NCBI RefSeq assembly: GCF_003345655.1
Contig: NZ_QQOH01000005.1
Span: 124,001 to 188,000, forward strand
Direction: 5' to 3'
DNA length: 64,000 nucleotides
Source: Motiliproteus coralliicola
GTDB taxonomy: Bacteria > Pseudomonadota > Gammaproteobacteria > Pseudomonadales > Balneatricaceae
In this document: positions 26,908 through 36,850 of the stretch, piece after piece
Position numbering within the stretch: the first letter of the stretch is position 1
How the letters are laid out: every line of letters starts with the position of its first letter
The notes under the pieces: model-generated
What the model was told of the DNA's origin: nothing
Database searches by the model: none
What the model saw: the letters and a program-made list of their open reading frames with translations, nothing else
Made by a program: the position numbers and the translations under genes

Positions 26908-27417
26908 TTAGTGGGTTTCGGCGCTCTGGGCTTCTGCCTGCGCTGCGGCTTCAGCGTGCTGCTGTACCTGCTGGGCAAACAGCGCATCGAAGTTAACCGG
27001 CGCCAGCATCAGGGCCGGGAAGCTGCCCTTGTTGACCAGGGAGTCGATGGTCTCACGGGCGTACGGGAACAGGATGGTCGGGCAGTAGGCACCCAGGGTG
27101 TGCTGCAGCTGGGCTTCTTCCAGACCGCTGATACCGAACAGGCCGGCCTGCTGGATTTCGACCAGGAAGGCGTTCTCGTCTTCGCACTTGACGGTGACGG
27201 TGACGGTCAGGACCACTTCGTACAGCTCGTCGTTCAGGGCGCGGGTACGGGTGTTCAGTTGCAGGTCAACCTTGGGCTGCCACTGCTGGGTGAAAACCTG
27301 GGGCGCTCCCGGAGTCTCGAAAGAGGCGTCCTTGAGGTAGATGCGCTGGATGTTGAAAGTCGGTTGGGCGGCCTGCTCGGCTTGGCCGTTCTCCGGGGTG
27401 TTGTTCTCTTCGGACAT
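26908..27417 (-). CDS. secB: Protein-export chaperone SecB
   Basis: A 169-residue cytosolic tetrameric chaperone that keeps preproteins unfolded and hands them to SecA. Recognisable stretches are [19 protein letters not shown], the core [20 protein letters not shown], and [22 protein letters not shown], which holds the substrate and SecA contacts. The acidic, Ala/Gln-rich ends are typical. It lies 39 bp downstream of grxC in a rhodanese-grxC-secB operon, the same order as in Pseudomonas. Confidence 0.97.
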   Translation of the reverse strand: MSEENNTPENGQAEQAAQPTFNIQRIYLKDASFETPGAPQVFTQQWQPKVDLQLNTRTRALNDELYEVVLTVTVTVKCEDENAFLVEIQQAGLFGISGLEEAQLQHTLGAYCPTILFPYARETIDSLVNKGSFPALMLAPVNFDALFAQQVQQHAEAAAQAEAQSAETH

Positions 27418-27456
27418 GGTTGTTCCTTAGGCTTGTTCGTAAAATTTGAGGTTGGT

Positions 27457-27714
27457 TCAGGCGCTCAGTAACGGATCTAGCCGCCCCTGTCGTTCCAGCG
27501 CAAACAGCTCGTCACAGCCGCCGACATGGGTGTCGCCGATAAAGATCTGCGGCACCGTACGACCGCCGTTGCTGCGCTTCATCATCTCGGCGCGTAGCTG
27601 CGGCTGTTGATCAACCCGGATCTCATCGAACTCGGCGCCCTTCTGTTCCAGCAGCATTTTGGCTCGGATGCAGTAGGGGCAGTAAGCGGTGCTGTAAACG
27701 GTAATGTTTGGCAT
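27457..27714 (-). CDS. grxC: Glutaredoxin 3
   Basis: An 85-residue glutathione-dependent thiol reductase. The active site is CPYC (TAYCPYCIRAKMLL); the cis-Pro and glutathione site is GGRTVPQIFIGDTHVGG. An earlier in-frame Met seven codons upstream is rejected because the chosen start gives the family's standard MPNITVYST N-terminus. It is the middle gene of the rhodanese-grxC-secB operon. Glutaredoxin 3 supplies electrons to ribonucleotide reductase and reduces mixed disulfides in the cytoplasm. Confidence 0.96.
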   Translation of the reverse strand: MPNITVYSTAYCPYCIRAKMLLEQKGAEFDEIRVDQQPQLRAEMMKRSNGGRTVPQIFIGDTHVGGCDELFALERQGRLDPLLSA

Positions 27715-27752
27715 GGATGCGTTCTCGCCAGTCACTTCATCAGGTTACTTCT

Positions 27753-28169
27753 TTATTTCTTTACCACTGGCAGGTTCTGGCCTTTCCATTCGGTAATGCC
27801 GCCGGATAGGCGAGTGACGTTGTCAAAGTTCTCGTTGTTGAGCAGCTTAACCGCCGCCGAGGCGGTTTGGCCGAGGTTGCAGACGATGATGATCGGTTTG
27901 CTGCGGAATTTTTCCAGTTCGCCAACGCGACGTTGCAGGTCTGCCAGCGGGATATTGACCGAGTCGGTGATATGGCCGGATTTGAAATCTTTCTTGGCTC
28001 GGATATCGACGACGGCGGCGCCTTCCTTGTTGATCAGCTGGACCGCGGCGTGGGTCGACAGTGCGGTGCCGCCTTTGCGCGATTCGGTAAACAGCAGCAG
28101 GCCAAGGGTGGCAACCAGGGCGGCGAACAGTTCCCAGTGATTGGTGGCGAATTCGATCATTTGATCCAT
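27753..28169 (-). CDS. Membrane-anchored rhodanese-like protein
   Basis: A 138-residue protein with an N-terminal membrane helix (about 10-28) and one rhodanese domain (35-135). The active-site loop IIIVCNLGQTASAA keeps the Cys that carries persulfide sulfur, and DIRAKKDFKSGHITDSVNIP is the family's N-terminal signature. The catalytic loop is short and non-canonical (CNLGQT instead of CxxGxR), which leaves sulfurtransferase activity uncertain. It is the first gene of the operon with grxC and secB, suggesting a thiol or sulfur role at the membrane. Confidence 0.88.
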   Translation of the reverse strand: MDQMIEFATNHWELFAALVATLGLLLFTESRKGGTALSTHAAVQLINKEGAAVVDIRAKKDFKSGHITDSVNIPLADLQRRVGELEKFRSKPIIIVCNLGQTASAAVKLLNNENFDNVTRLSGGITEWKGQNLPVVKK

Positions 28170-28416
28170 GGGTACAGGGTTCCAAAGCTATGAAAACAAA
28201 GCGCACAAGTATACCCGGATGCAGCGACTGAAACCATGCTGTGGCGGTCATGTTGTGGTTAAGTTATGACCGTCTAGAGACTGCTTATGAATACTCTTTT
28301 TTAACTATTGTCATCACTATTGAAAGTTATGATGATCAAAATTCATTTGTGATAAATCTAAAATAGGTATATCTTTCCTAAACACTGAAATGATCACTAA
28401 ATAGTTATTTTTAACC

Positions 28417-28677
28417 ATGCAAGAACGCGAGTTAAAGCTGCTCTACAACGCCGGTTTTTTCGAGCTGTGCCGTGCTGTGCCGGTATCGATGGCCAAGGGC
28501 TGGACGCTGAAATTCCGCACCAAGGACAATCGCGAAGAGACGTTGATGCTGCAGCGCGGTCAGCGTGAGCGGGAGTTCAAAAGCTTGGATGGGGCTGTGT
28601 CGGTAGCGCGCAAGATCGGTTTTGATTGGGTGCGGGTCGAAATCGGTGAGATACAGTGGGATGAGCAGGTCGGTTAA
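28417..28677 (+). CDS. Small protein resembling ParC-type partition-associated proteins
   Basis: An 86-residue soluble protein. Its layout (ELKLLYNAGFFELCRAVPVSMAKGW..., then an FKSLDGAVSVARKIGF segment and VRVEIGE at the end) reminds me of short ParC/KfrB-like proteins encoded with plasmid partition systems. I hold this weakly; there are no ParA or ParB genes nearby. The 160 bases upstream are strikingly AT-rich for this region. No convincing Shine-Dalgarno is seen before the ATG. The gene overlaps the next one by 17 bases. Confidence 0.6.
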   Translation: MQERELKLLYNAGFFELCRAVPVSMAKGWTLKFRTKDNREETLMLQRGQREREFKSLDGAVSVARKIGFDWVRVEIGEIQWDEQVG

Positions 28678-29647
28678 GCGGCGGCTCGCGGCGCTATGGC
28701 TGAGTCTGGTGTTGGTCGGTACCGGAGTTGGCCTGGGGAGCGCTTCGGCGCAGGCGGCGGAAGATCGTCTGCAAGCACTGGTTGTTCAGCTGCAGCAGGG
28801 GCAGGTGTCGGATTGGGCGGTGCATTTGAAGGGGATGCACAGCGCCGACGGCCTGTTCCTGCTCGGCTGGCTCCTTGAAGGGGGCGTTTACGGGGTTGAG
28901 CAGGACCTGGATTACGGCCAACAATTGATCCAGCAGGCGGCCGAGATGGGCCATCTGGGTGCCATCGATTACTGTTGGCAGCGCTGTCTGGTACTGACTC
29001 CGGCGATCCGCCAACATCTGCAGCAAGCCGCGGTGCGGGATCAGGCGCATGGGCTCTATCTGCAGTCCCAGCTTGGCGCTACGCCGGAGTTGCCCAGTCC
29101 GGATCGAATGCTGCTGGAGGCTGCGCGCCAAGGCCATCCGGATGCGTTGGGAACACTCTACGTGGATCACTTCGTTAACTGGTCACGCCAGAAACGCAGC
29201 CTGGATCAGGCCGAGACCAAGCTCAAGCGCTGTGTCGATGAGGGGATCTCGATCTGTTATTACCTGCTGGGTGCGTTGTTCGAGCGCCACGGTGATCATC
29301 AGCAGGCGCTGCTCTATTTTCAACTTCTGCAACTGGTCGATCGAACGCTGTTCGATGCCTATGTGTCTGAGGCTCATATGGAGCAGCTGATGCTGCGGAT
29401 TCCCCAGCCGGCGCGGGGGTTGATCCGCAACCGCGCTGCTACCCAGTTGGCGTTACGGGCGGCAACCGGAAACGATCGAATCGACCGTTTCCGTCAGTGC
29501 GCCGATCAGGCCGGTTACGACTGTGTGGCAAGGGTCTCGCGGGGTGATGATCGATGCATGTTGAGCTACTTTGAAAGCTCCCACCTGCGCGAGCTTCGAG
29601 ACAGCCCCGGTTACCGCCGTTGCCTGGAACAGTTGGCGCTGCGCTGA
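28661..29647 (+). CDS. Periplasmic Sel1/TPR-like repeat protein
   Basis: A 328-residue protein with a Sec signal peptide (about 1-32, cleaved near ASAQA). The mature part is helical with Sel1-like units (QDLDYGQQLIQQAAEMGHLGAIDY; LDQAETKLKRCVDEGISICYYLLGALFE), so it probably mediates protein-protein contacts in the periplasm. Several Cys residues could form disulfides. The start at 28661 is preferred to one 13 codons earlier because it gives a clean signal peptide. It overlaps the end of the small upstream gene by 17 bases and may be translationally coupled to it. Specific role unknown. Confidence 0.8.
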   Translation: MSRSVKRRLAALWLSLVLVGTGVGLGSASAQAAEDRLQALVVQLQQGQVSDWAVHLKGMHSADGLFLLGWLLEGGVYGVEQDLDYGQQLIQQAAEMGHLGAIDYCWQRCLVLTPAIRQHLQQAAVRDQAHGLYLQSQLGATPELPSPDRMLLEAARQGHPDALGTLYVDHFVNWSRQKRSLDQAETKLKRCVDEGISICYYLLGALFERHGDHQQALLYFQLLQLVDRTLFDAYVSEAHMEQLMLRIPQPARGLIRNRAATQLALRAATGNDRIDRFRQCADQAGYDCVARVSRGDDRCMLSYFESSHLRELRDSPGYRRCLEQLALR

Positions 29648-29748
29648 TTCCGTTCTGATCAGTGGCCCTTGCGCTGGTTGTCTGGTGCTCAGCGCCTGCT
29701 CAGAGTAAAATTACCCGCCATTTTCAGCCTCGCAGGAATTATCCCGCC

Positions 29749-31293
29749 ATGACTCAGTCCAAAGCCGCCACTGCTCTGATCATCCTTGATGGTTGGGGTG
29801 TCAGCGACAATCCCGAAAATAATGCGATCTTTGCCGCCAAGACTCCGACCTGGGACCGGATCTGGGCTGAGAATCCACGTTCGATGGTGGCGACTTCCGG
29901 GATGGCGGTTGGTCTGCCGGATGGTCAGATGGGCAACTCCGAGGTGGGCCATATGAATATCGGTGCCGGTCGGATCGTGTACCAAAACTTCACCCGTATC
30001 ACCAAGGCGATCGACGACGGTACGCTGTTTGACAACGCGGCGCTGGTGCAGGCGATGGACAAGGCGATTGCCGCCGGCCGGGCCGTGCATGTATTGGGCT
30101 TGTTGTCTCCGGGCGGGGTCCACTCCCACGAGCAGCACCTGCAGGCGCTGTGTGAGATGGCGGCCAAGCGTGGCGCCAAGCAGATCTTTGTTCACGGCTT
30201 CCTGGATGGCCGCGATATGCCGCCGCGCAGTGCGCAACCGTCGATTGAAGCGATGCAGGCCAAGCTGGAAGCACTGGGTGTCGGTGCGATCGCCTCGCTG
30301 ACCGGCCGTTACTACGCCATGGATCGGGATAACCGCTGGGAGCGGGTACAAACCGCCTATGACGCCATGACTCAAGGCCGGGCGCCGTTCAAGAACAGCG
30401 ACCCGGTGCAGGCCCTGCTGGATGCCTACGCCCGTGACGAAAACGATGAATTCGTCCAGGCGACCCTGATTACCGATGCCGACGGTCAGCCCCAGGGTCT
30501 GATCGCCGATGGCGACGCGGTAATCTGTGCCAACTTCCGTCCCGACCGGGCGCGCGAGATCACCCGTGCCTTTGTCGAGGCCGATTTTGATGGCTTTGAG
30601 CGTGGCGCTCGCCCGGCGCTGGCCGACTATGTGATGCTGACCGAGTATGCCGCCGATATCGATGCGCCCTGCGCGTTCCCGCCGGAGAGCATCAGCAACG
30701 GCCTGGGCGAGCACATGGCGCAACTGGGCAAAACCCAGCTGCGGATCGCCGAGACCGAGAAATATGCCCACGTGACCTTCTTCTTCAACGGTGGTCGCGA
30801 GCAGCCCTACGAGGGCGAAGAGCGAATTCTGGTGCCGTCGCCGGACGTGGCGACCTATGACCTGAAACCGGAGATGAGCGCCCCGGAAGTCACCGAAAAG
30901 CTGGTCGGCGCGATCGAGTCGGGCCAGTTCGACCTGGTGGTCTGTAACTTCGCCAACCCGGATATGGTCGGCCACACCGGCGACTTCGACGCCGCGGTGA
31001 AGGCGGTCGAGGCGGTGGACCAGTGCCTGGGCCAGGTGTTGGCGGCGCTGGACAAGGTCGGTGGTCAGGCGCTGATCAGCGCCGACCATGGTAACGTCGA
31101 GCTGATGGCCGACCCCAGTACCGGTCAGGCCCATACCGCCCATACGCTGTGGCCGGTCGGGCTGGTCTACAATGGCCCGCAACCGATCAAGCTGGAAGAC
31201 GGCTGTCTGGCGGACCTGGCGCCGACGTTGTTGGGGCTGATGGATCTACCGGTACCGGCCGAGATGAGCGGCCGTTCGCTGCTGGCCGAGTGA
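29749..31293 (+). CDS. gpmI: 2,3-bisphosphoglycerate-independent phosphoglycerate mutase
   Basis: A 514-residue Mn2+-dependent glycolytic enzyme interconverting 3- and 2-phosphoglycerate. The alkaline-phosphatase-fold metal sites are LIILDGWG at the N-terminus and [10 protein letters not shown] near the C-terminus. The phosphorylated Ser64 is in [16 protein letters not shown]. Further metal ligands are in [10 protein letters not shown]. Length is standard. The start at 29749 gives the family N-terminus and has AGGAA upstream. It overlaps the start of envC, so gpmI, envC, ctpA and the deacetylase gene form one operon, as in Pseudomonas. Confidence 0.97.
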   Translation: MTQSKAATALIILDGWGVSDNPENNAIFAAKTPTWDRIWAENPRSMVATSGMAVGLPDGQMGNSEVGHMNIGAGRIVYQNFTRITKAIDDGTLFDNAALVQAMDKAIAAGRAVHVLGLLSPGGVHSHEQHLQALCEMAAKRGAKQIFVHGFLDGRDMPPRSAQPSIEAMQAKLEALGVGAIASLTGRYYAMDRDNRWERVQTAYDAMTQGRAPFKNSDPVQALLDAYARDENDEFVQATLITDADGQPQGLIADGDAVICANFRPDRAREITRAFVEADFDGFERGARPALADYVMLTEYAADIDAPCAFPPESISNGLGEHMAQLGKTQLRIAETEKYAHVTFFFNGGREQPYEGEERILVPSPDVATYDLKPEMSAPEVTEKLVGAIESGQFDLVVCNFANPDMVGHTGDFDAAVKAVEAVDQCLGQVLAALDKVGGQALISADHGNVELMADPSTGQAHTAHTLWPVGLVYNGPQPIKLEDGCLADLAPTLLGLMDLPVPAEMSGRSLLAE

Positions 31294-32456
31294 GCCGAAC
31301 CCTGGTCTTGAAACCCGGCTTCGTGGCGGCGTTAGTCGCCACGCTGCTGTTGTTGTGGCAGCCGTTGCTGTCGGCAGCGGACAAGCAGCAGACCCAACAA
31401 CAGATCAACAAACTGCAAACCGATATCCGAGCGTTGGAAAAGCGCCTGCGCTCGGCCAAGGGGGAGCAGCAGCAGCTGAGCAACGCGCTGCGCAAAGCCG
31501 AAAAAGAGGGTGGTCGGCTGAGCCGCCAGGTAAAGCAGAATCAGCAGCAGATCGACAAGCATAAGCAGCAACTGGATAAGTTGCAGCGCCAGCAGCAGCA
31601 ACTCCAATCCAACCGTGATCAGCAAGTTCAGGCCCTGTCCGACGAAATCGCGGCGGCTTATCGTACCGGTCGCCAGGATCGGCTGCGGCTGCTGTTGAAT
31701 CAGCAGCAGCCCGAACGAATCACCCGCTTGCTGCGTTATCACCAGTACTTCTCCGATCACCGTACCGAGGCGTTGGCGCAGCTGGACCAGACGCTGGATG
31801 AACTGACCCGGGTCGAACAGCAATTGAGCGAGCGACAGCAGGCGCTGCAGACGGAGCAGAAGCAGTTGTCGGCCAGCGCCGATAAGCTGGCCAAGAGTCG
31901 CCGCTCGCGCCAGCAGGCGCTGTCTTCACTGAATAAGAAGATCAGCGGCCAGGCCCAGTCGCTGAAGCGTCTGAAAACCGATCAGCAGCGCCTCAAACGG
32001 ATGCTGAAGGAACTCCAGCAAACCCTGGCACTCAATGAATTAAAGGTCTCGACGCAGGCATTTGCTAAGCTCAAGGGCAAGCTGCCGTGGCCGACTAAGC
32101 GAACCAGGGTGCTGCGGGCCTACGGTAGCCGCAATTCCCAGGGCGTTCGTGGTGACGGTATTCTGGTCGGCGGGCGTAGCGGGGAACCGGTCAGCGCAAT
32201 ACATCATGGCCGGGTGGTTTTCGCTGACTGGTTGCTGGGTTACGGTTTGTTGCTGATTCTGGATCATGGTGATGATTACATGAGCCTCTATGCTCATAAT
32301 CAGAGCCTGATGCGACAGGTGGGAGACTGGATCGCCAGCGGTGAGCAGGTCGCTACCGTCGGCGACAGTGGTGGCCAGGGTAGTGCCGGGCTCTATTTTG
32401 CGATACGTCATCAGGGTAACCCGGTCGATCCGATCCTGTGGTTAAAACGACGTTGA
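31290..32456 (+). CDS. envC: Murein hydrolase activator EnvC
   Basis: A 388-residue periplasmic protein that activates the division amidases AmiA/AmiB. It has an N-terminal signal peptide (about 1-30), a long Gln/Lys-rich coiled coil (35-260) and a C-terminal LytM (M23) domain. The LytM zinc ligands are lost: the HxxxD position reads RGDGILV and the HxH position reads GLYFAIRH, so it should be non-catalytic, as in E. coli EnvC. The start is the GTG at 31290, overlapping the gpmI stop (GTGA); a longer frame into gpmI is rejected because it would bury the signal peptide. ctpA follows. Confidence 0.93.
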   Translation: MSRTLVLKPGFVAALVATLLLLWQPLLSAADKQQTQQQINKLQTDIRALEKRLRSAKGEQQQLSNALRKAEKEGGRLSRQVKQNQQQIDKHKQQLDKLQRQQQQLQSNRDQQVQALSDEIAAAYRTGRQDRLRLLLNQQQPERITRLLRYHQYFSDHRTEALAQLDQTLDELTRVEQQLSERQQALQTEQKQLSASADKLAKSRRSRQQALSSLNKKISGQAQSLKRLKTDQQRLKRMLKELQQTLALNELKVSTQAFAKLKGKLPWPTKRTRVLRAYGSRNSQGVRGDGILVGGRSGEPVSAIHHGRVVFADWLLGYGLLLILDHGDDYMSLYAHNQSLMRQVGDWIASGEQVATVGDSGGQGSAGLYFAIRHQGNPVDPILWLKRR

Positions 32457-32497
32457 GCCATAGCCGGGGCGAAGGTTTGCCCCAGAAAAGGACAGGT

Positions 32498-33799
32498 ATG
32501 AAGAAAACAGCCAAACAACTGACTGCGATACTGGCTTTGGGTTTTGGCCTGGGCTGCGGTGTGACTGTGGCCGAAGAGCAGCAGAGCGAGCCGAAGCCGC
32601 CTTTACCGCTGGAGGAGCTGCGCACCTTCGCTGAAGTCTTCGAGCGTATCAAGGGCGCCTATGTCGAGGAGGTCAGCGATGCCGAGCTGCTGGAGAATGC
32701 GGTCAAGGGGATGTTGAGCGGCCTGGATCCCCATTCCGCCTACCTGGATCCGAAGGCGTTCGACAGCCTGCAGGTGAATACTAGCGGAGAGTTTGGTGGC
32801 CTCGGGATCGAGGTTGGCATGGAAGATGGCGCGATCCGGGTGGTGGCGCCGATCGATGACACACCGGCTCAGCGGGCCGGGGTGCAGCCCGGTGATCGGA
32901 TCGTCAAGCTGGATAATAAGCCGGTGCGGGGGCTGGACCTGATGCAGGCGGTCAACCTGATGCGCGGTAAGCCCGGCACCAAAATCGAACTGACCATCAT
33001 GCGCGATAACCAGCCGCAGCCGCTGGTGCTGACCCTGACCCGGGCGGTGATCAAGGTCGCCAGCGTCAAACAGCGGATGTTGGATGATAATTTCGGCTAC
33101 TTGCGGGTATCGCAATTCCAGGTTCATACCGGCGATGACTTGGTCAAAGGGATCGAAAAACTGAAGCAGCAGGGCCAGCTGCGTGGCTTGATTCTGGATC
33201 TTCGCAACAACCCGGGCGGGGTGTTGCAGGCGGCGGTCGAGGTCAGCGACGCCTTCCTGGAAGAGGGGTTGGTGGTTTATACCAAGGGGCGGATTCAGCA
33301 GAGCGATCTGAGCTACAGCGCGACGCCGAAGAATCCCAGCGGCGAGCTACCTGTGGTGGTGTTGATCAACAGCGGTTCAGCCTCGGCATCCGAGATCGTG
33401 GCCGGCGCACTGCAGGATCATGGGCGCGCCGTCATCATGGGGACACCTAGTTTCGGCAAGGGCTCGGTGCAGACGGTGCTGCCGTTGGCGAATGAGCGCG
33501 CCTTGAAGCTGACCACCGCACGCTACTTCACACCCAATGGCCGCTCGATTCAGGCCGAAGGTATCGTGCCGGATATCGAGGTCGAGCAGGCGACGTTGAC
33601 CCGACGAGATACCCGCCAGCGGGTCAAGGAGGCGGATCTGGTCGGTCATCTGGACAATGGCAACGACAGCGCTGCAGCCAATGACAGTGACAATGGCCGC
33701 AGCGACTCCGATACCAAGCTGCTGGAGAATGATTACCAGCTCAATGAAGCCTTGAATCTGCTCAAAGCGCTGTCGATCGTGGCGGTCAAAGCCTCCTGA
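32498..33799 (+). CDS. ctpA: Carboxy-terminal processing protease CtpA
   Basis: A 433-residue periplasmic S41 protease. The signal peptide is at 1-26. A PDZ domain (about 85-165) contains FGGLGIEVGMEDG and GDRIVKLDN. The protease core has the Ser motif INSGSASASEIVAGAL and, about 25 residues later, the catalytic Lys in PSFGKGSVQ. An Asn/Asp/Ser-rich linker precedes the C-terminal helix. It cuts cell-wall hydrolases and other envelope proteins in related bacteria. AAGGA precedes the ATG. The stop overlaps the next start by one base (TGATG). Confidence 0.95.
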   Translation: MKKTAKQLTAILALGFGLGCGVTVAEEQQSEPKPPLPLEELRTFAEVFERIKGAYVEEVSDAELLENAVKGMLSGLDPHSAYLDPKAFDSLQVNTSGEFGGLGIEVGMEDGAIRVVAPIDDTPAQRAGVQPGDRIVKLDNKPVRGLDLMQAVNLMRGKPGTKIELTIMRDNQPQPLVLTLTRAVIKVASVKQRMLDDNFGYLRVSQFQVHTGDDLVKGIEKLKQQGQLRGLILDLRNNPGGVLQAAVEVSDAFLEEGLVVYTKGRIQQSDLSYSATPKNPSGELPVVVLINSGSASASEIVAGALQDHGRAVIMGTPSFGKGSVQTVLPLANERALKLTTARYFTPNGRSIQAEGIVPDIEVEQATLTRRDTRQRVKEADLVGHLDNGNDSAAANDSDNGRSDSDTKLLENDYQLNEALNLLKALSIVAVKAS

Positions 33800-34644
33800 T
33801 GAGTCGGCGTTTCCGGGCTCTGACCTCGGGCATCTTAAGATCGCTGGCGCTGCTGTTGATGGTTGCGACAGCCAGCGCAGCGGTACCTGCTCCTGCGGCC
33901 ACTGCCGAGGTTCAGCCCTCCGATGTCAGCGATTCGGTCAGCCAGCCGGCATTGGTGATCATTATCGACGATGTCGGCGATAACTATGCCCGTGGCCTGG
34001 CGGCGGTTGAGCTGCCCGGTCCGGTCACCTATGCGGTTCTCCCCCACAGTCCATTCGGCCCGAAACTGGCTCGTAAGGCCTATGCCGATGGCAAGGATGT
34101 GATCCTCCATGCTCCGATGCAGAACACCCGGGATCGCCCGCTCGGACCAGGGGCGCTGACGGCGGACCTGGGGCGGCAGCAATTCCGCCAAGTCCTGGAA
34201 GGGGACCTGGATGTGATTCCCCATGTGCAGGGATTGAATAACCACATGGGCAGCCTGTTGACCACGTTGCAGCCGCAGATGAATTGGGTGATGGAGCTGG
34301 CGCGAGAGCGGGGACTATTCTTTATCGACAGCCGGACTACGGCGTCGAGTGTCGCCTGGGAGACGGCGCGGCGTTTCGGTGTGCCGAATTTGAAGCGGGA
34401 TGTGTTCCTTGACCATGAGCGCACCACCGAGTTTGTGCATCGACAGTTTATCAAGGCGCTGGCGATCGCTAGACGCCATGGCAGTGCGGTGGTGATCGGT
34501 CACCCCTACCCGGTGACGGTGGATTATCTGAAGCTGGCGTTGCCGCTATTGGATGAACAGGGGATCCGGTTATTGACGGCCTCGGCGCTGATCATGGAAA
34601 AGCAGGAGCGACTCCGGCTGGCCAGCCGCAATCAATCGCCTTAA
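33799..34644 (+). CDS. Divergent polysaccharide deacetylase (YibQ family)
   Basis: A 281-residue envelope protein with a signal peptide (about 1-30) and a divergent NodB-like domain. Motifs are LVIIIDDVGDNYARG (the Asp-Asp metal site), LHAPMQ, LNNHMGSLLT (His motif) and FFIDSRTT. The family (DUF610) commonly follows envC and ctpA in gammaproteobacteria, as here, with a one-base TGATG overlap with ctpA. A deacetylase activity on cell-wall glycan is inferred from the fold; the true substrate is unproven. Confidence 0.9.
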   Translation: MSRRFRALTSGILRSLALLLMVATASAAVPAPAATAEVQPSDVSDSVSQPALVIIIDDVGDNYARGLAAVELPGPVTYAVLPHSPFGPKLARKAYADGKDVILHAPMQNTRDRPLGPGALTADLGRQQFRQVLEGDLDVIPHVQGLNNHMGSLLTTLQPQMNWVMELARERGLFFIDSRTTASSVAWETARRFGVPNLKRDVFLDHERTTEFVHRQFIKALAIARRHGSAVVIGHPYPVTVDYLKLALPLLDEQGIRLLTASALIMEKQERLRLASRNQSP

Positions 34645-34659
34645 CCCGCCAATTTTCTG

Positions 34660-35055
34660 CTAATCGTTGGGCAGGCGCCGGATCCGACCCTGTTGGTCGA
34701 GAGCTACCTGAACGGTTTCCGCCTCGGTAATTTTACGCAGCCCGTGACCGTCGTGGCAGCGACCCCAGACCTCTACCTGAATCCGGATGGAGGAGTGACC
34801 GGTATCGACGATCCGGGTATGGAAGCTAAGCAGAGTACCGACCAGAACCGGCGACATCAGCTCGATAGCGCCGATCGAAACGGTCGCTACCCGGCCGCTG
34901 GCAATCTGGGCCGCGCGGGTTTCGGCCGCTGTGACAATCTGGGCCGATAGCCAACCACCGTAGATATCACCAAAAATATTACGACCCTCTTGCGAGGCCG
35001 GTAACTGCAGGGTTAGCTCGCCGTCGGGGGCGGGCAGGTTATCTTGTTCGGACAT
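34660..35055 (-). CDS. Acyl-CoA thioesterase, YciA type
   Basis: A 131-residue hot-dog-fold protein that hydrolyses acyl-CoA. GRNIFGDIYGGWLSAQIVTAAE contains the catalytic Asp, and GRVATVSIGAIELMSPVLVGTLLSFH is the second conserved block. An in-frame Met 14 codons upstream is rejected because MSEQDN gives the family's usual short N-terminus. It is cytosolic. It converges with the deacetylase gene, 15 bases apart, and is divergent from pstS. Confidence 0.9.
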   Translation of the reverse strand: MSEQDNLPAPDGELTLQLPASQEGRNIFGDIYGGWLSAQIVTAAETRAAQIASGRVATVSIGAIELMSPVLVGTLLSFHTRIVDTGHSSIRIQVEVWGRCHDGHGLRKITEAETVQVALDQQGRIRRLPND

Positions 35056-35149
35056 TATTATTCTTCGGATTAGAGGGCTGAAAGGCGCTGCGATCATAGC
35101 ATTCGCCGGTGACTATGTAATCAATAGCTCAACGGCAGATTTTCTTCGG

Positions 35150-35183
35150 TATTCATATAAGTGTCATATAACGACCCTATAGT
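35150..35183 (+). promoter_or_regulatory. Pho box and -10 of pstS
   Basis: Two 7-base repeats in the PhoB pattern, TATTCAT-ATAA-GTGTCAT at 35150-35167, are followed after ten bases by TATAGT (35178-35183). The spacing is that of PhoB-activated promoters, in which the box replaces the -35. Confidence 0.85.
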
Positions 35184-35240
35184 GGCCAGCAGTTACTTAA
35201 TAACACTGTTAGTCGAATGAGAATGACTCAGGAGCAATCA

Positions 35241-36233
35241 ATGAGCGTTAAAAAACTGCTGGCCGCTGTAACTCTGGCCGCTACCGGCATCAGCGCCGGT
35301 GCCCAAGCATCTGACCTGCTTGACCCGAATCTGCCGATGTACGACAAGACCAGCGGTGTCTCTGGTAATCTGTCCAGTGTCGGTTCCGACACCCTGGCTA
35401 ACCTGATGACCCTGTGGGCTGAAGACTTCAAGCGTCACTACCCGAACGTCAACATCCAGATCCAGGCTGCGGGTTCTTCCACTGCGCCGCCCGCTCTGAC
35501 CGAAGGAACTTCTAACCTGGGTCCGATGAGCCGCAAAATGAAGGACAAGGAGCTGGAAGCCTTCGAGAAGAAGCACGGTTACAAGCCGACTGCGATTCCG
35601 GTTGCTATCGACGCCCTGGCGGTATTCGTACACAAAGACAACCCGATCAAGGGCATGAGCATCGCCGATGTTGATGCTGTTTTCTCCAGCACTCGTAAGT
35701 GTGGTGCTGCGGCTGACGCTAAGACCTGGGGTGATCTGGGCGTAACCGGTAACCTGGGTAAGCAGACTGTACAGCTGTACGGCCGCAACTCTGTATCCGG
35801 AACTTACGGTTACTTCAAGAAGAAGGCGCTGTGTAAGGGCGACTTCAAGAGCAGCGTAAACGAGCAGCCGGGTTCAGCTTCTGTTGTCCAGTCTGTTTCT
35901 ACCTCGCTGAACGGCATCGGTTACTCCGGTATCGGCTACAAGACCTCTTCTGTTCGCGCGCTGCCGCTGAGCAAGAAAGGCGACAACTACATCTCCGCGA
36001 CTCCGGAAATGGCGGTAACTGGCAAGTACCCGCTGTCTCGCTTCCTGTACGTTTACGTCAACAAAGCGCCTAATAAGGCTCTGTCTCCGCTGGATCGTGA
36101 GTTCATCAAGATGGTGATGTCCAAGTCCGGTCAAGAGATCGTTGTTAAGGACGGTTACATCCCGCTGCCGAGCAAGGTTGTCGAAAAGACCCTGGCCAGC
36201 ATCGGCGTCGACATGGCAATGGCTGCCAAGTAA
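35241..36233 (+). CDS. pstS: Phosphate ABC transporter substrate-binding protein PstS
   Basis: A 330-residue periplasmic phosphate-binding protein. The signal peptide is about 1-24 (ends AQA). Ligand motifs are [12 protein letters not shown] (Gly-Ser-Asp), [23 protein letters not shown] and [15 protein letters not shown]. The chosen ATG has GGAG seven bases upstream; an in-frame Met eight codons earlier is rejected. Strong bias for highly used codons fits a heavily induced gene. It carries its own Pho box and terminator, and is separated from pstC by a 5.3-kb stretch with other genes. Confidence 0.97.
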   Translation: MSVKKLLAAVTLAATGISAGAQASDLLDPNLPMYDKTSGVSGNLSSVGSDTLANLMTLWAEDFKRHYPNVNIQIQAAGSSTAPPALTEGTSNLGPMSRKMKDKELEAFEKKHGYKPTAIPVAIDALAVFVHKDNPIKGMSIADVDAVFSSTRKCGAAADAKTWGDLGVTGNLGKQTVQLYGRNSVSGTYGYFKKKALCKGDFKSSVNEQPGSASVVQSVSTSLNGIGYSGIGYKTSSVRALPLSKKGDNYISATPEMAVTGKYPLSRFLYVYVNKAPNKALSPLDREFIKMVMSKSGQEIVVKDGYIPLPSKVVEKTLASIGVDMAMAAK

Positions 36234-36291
36234 GTCGAATCCAAGCTTGAGGTACCGGCGACGGTGCCTCGAAAATCAGGGACGAACCCCA

Positions 36292-36316
36292 GGGAAGCAG
36301 GATGCTTCCCTTTTTT
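36292..36316 (+). terminator. Terminator of pstS
   Basis: GGGAAGCA-GGA-TGCTTCCC stem-loop followed by six Ts, 59 bases after the pstS stop. Confidence 0.93.
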
Positions 36317-36850
36317 ATGTGCAGTATCTCAACCCTATCGAGACGACGGGAATCCTCTCCATGCTTGGTTTGGGGCTGGCTCGTTCTCGAATGGATGGGC
36401 CTGAGTGGGGCGCTGAACGACGATCTAATGACTTAGATCAACATGCATGAAATGCCTTCCTCGGCGGCCAGATTCTTTCCGACAGGCAGCCTGACCTGTA
36501 AGTCTTCTTCCGAACCATCATTTATGCCTTCGAGCTTTTTGATTTCCGAATAATCGAAATTCAAGCAAATACACTGGCTTAGGTTGGAACATCATGGAAT
36601 AGAGATGCCTAGACGATGGATCAAGTTGCCTTTGCTTTGTTTCGCTAGGATCCCGACAGATCATCGTCTGTTGAGAAAAATCTAACACAGAGATTAGATT
36701 TACTAACTATTAAACTAAATGGGATATGGTTTAATCCCTTAAATAAATTGTTGTTATAGAAAGCAAAATTGACAAATGTCACTAATGATTTTTGTCAGCT
36801 GGCGAGGAAGGTTGTCTCGTCATTCGGGAGTTAAGACTGAGGGATTAATC
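36317..36850. other. Long intergenic region before the roadblock/PAS cassette
   Basis: About 530 bases. The part from 36480 to 36780 is clearly AT-rich compared with its surroundings and probably holds the promoter of the following cassette. A TTGACA is at 36769-36774 but no good -10 box lies at the right distance. No Pho box with the 11-base repeat spacing was found. No RNA gene was recognised. Confidence 0.6.

Noticed and set aside
29689-31182. A 497-codon open frame opposite gpmI
   Set aside because: An antisense shadow of a well-supported enzyme gene in GC-rich DNA, with no recognisable motif.
31149-31289. A longer envC reading frame starting inside gpmI
   Set aside because: It would place 47 residues with no family resemblance before the signal peptide; the GTG at 31290 overlaps the gpmI stop and gives a proper signal start.
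36769-36797. A TTGACA with nearby TTGTCA elements considered as a Pho box or sigma-70 promoter for the cassette
   Set aside because: The half-sites are 15 bases apart rather than 11, and no -10 hexamer lies 16-18 bases after TTGACA.
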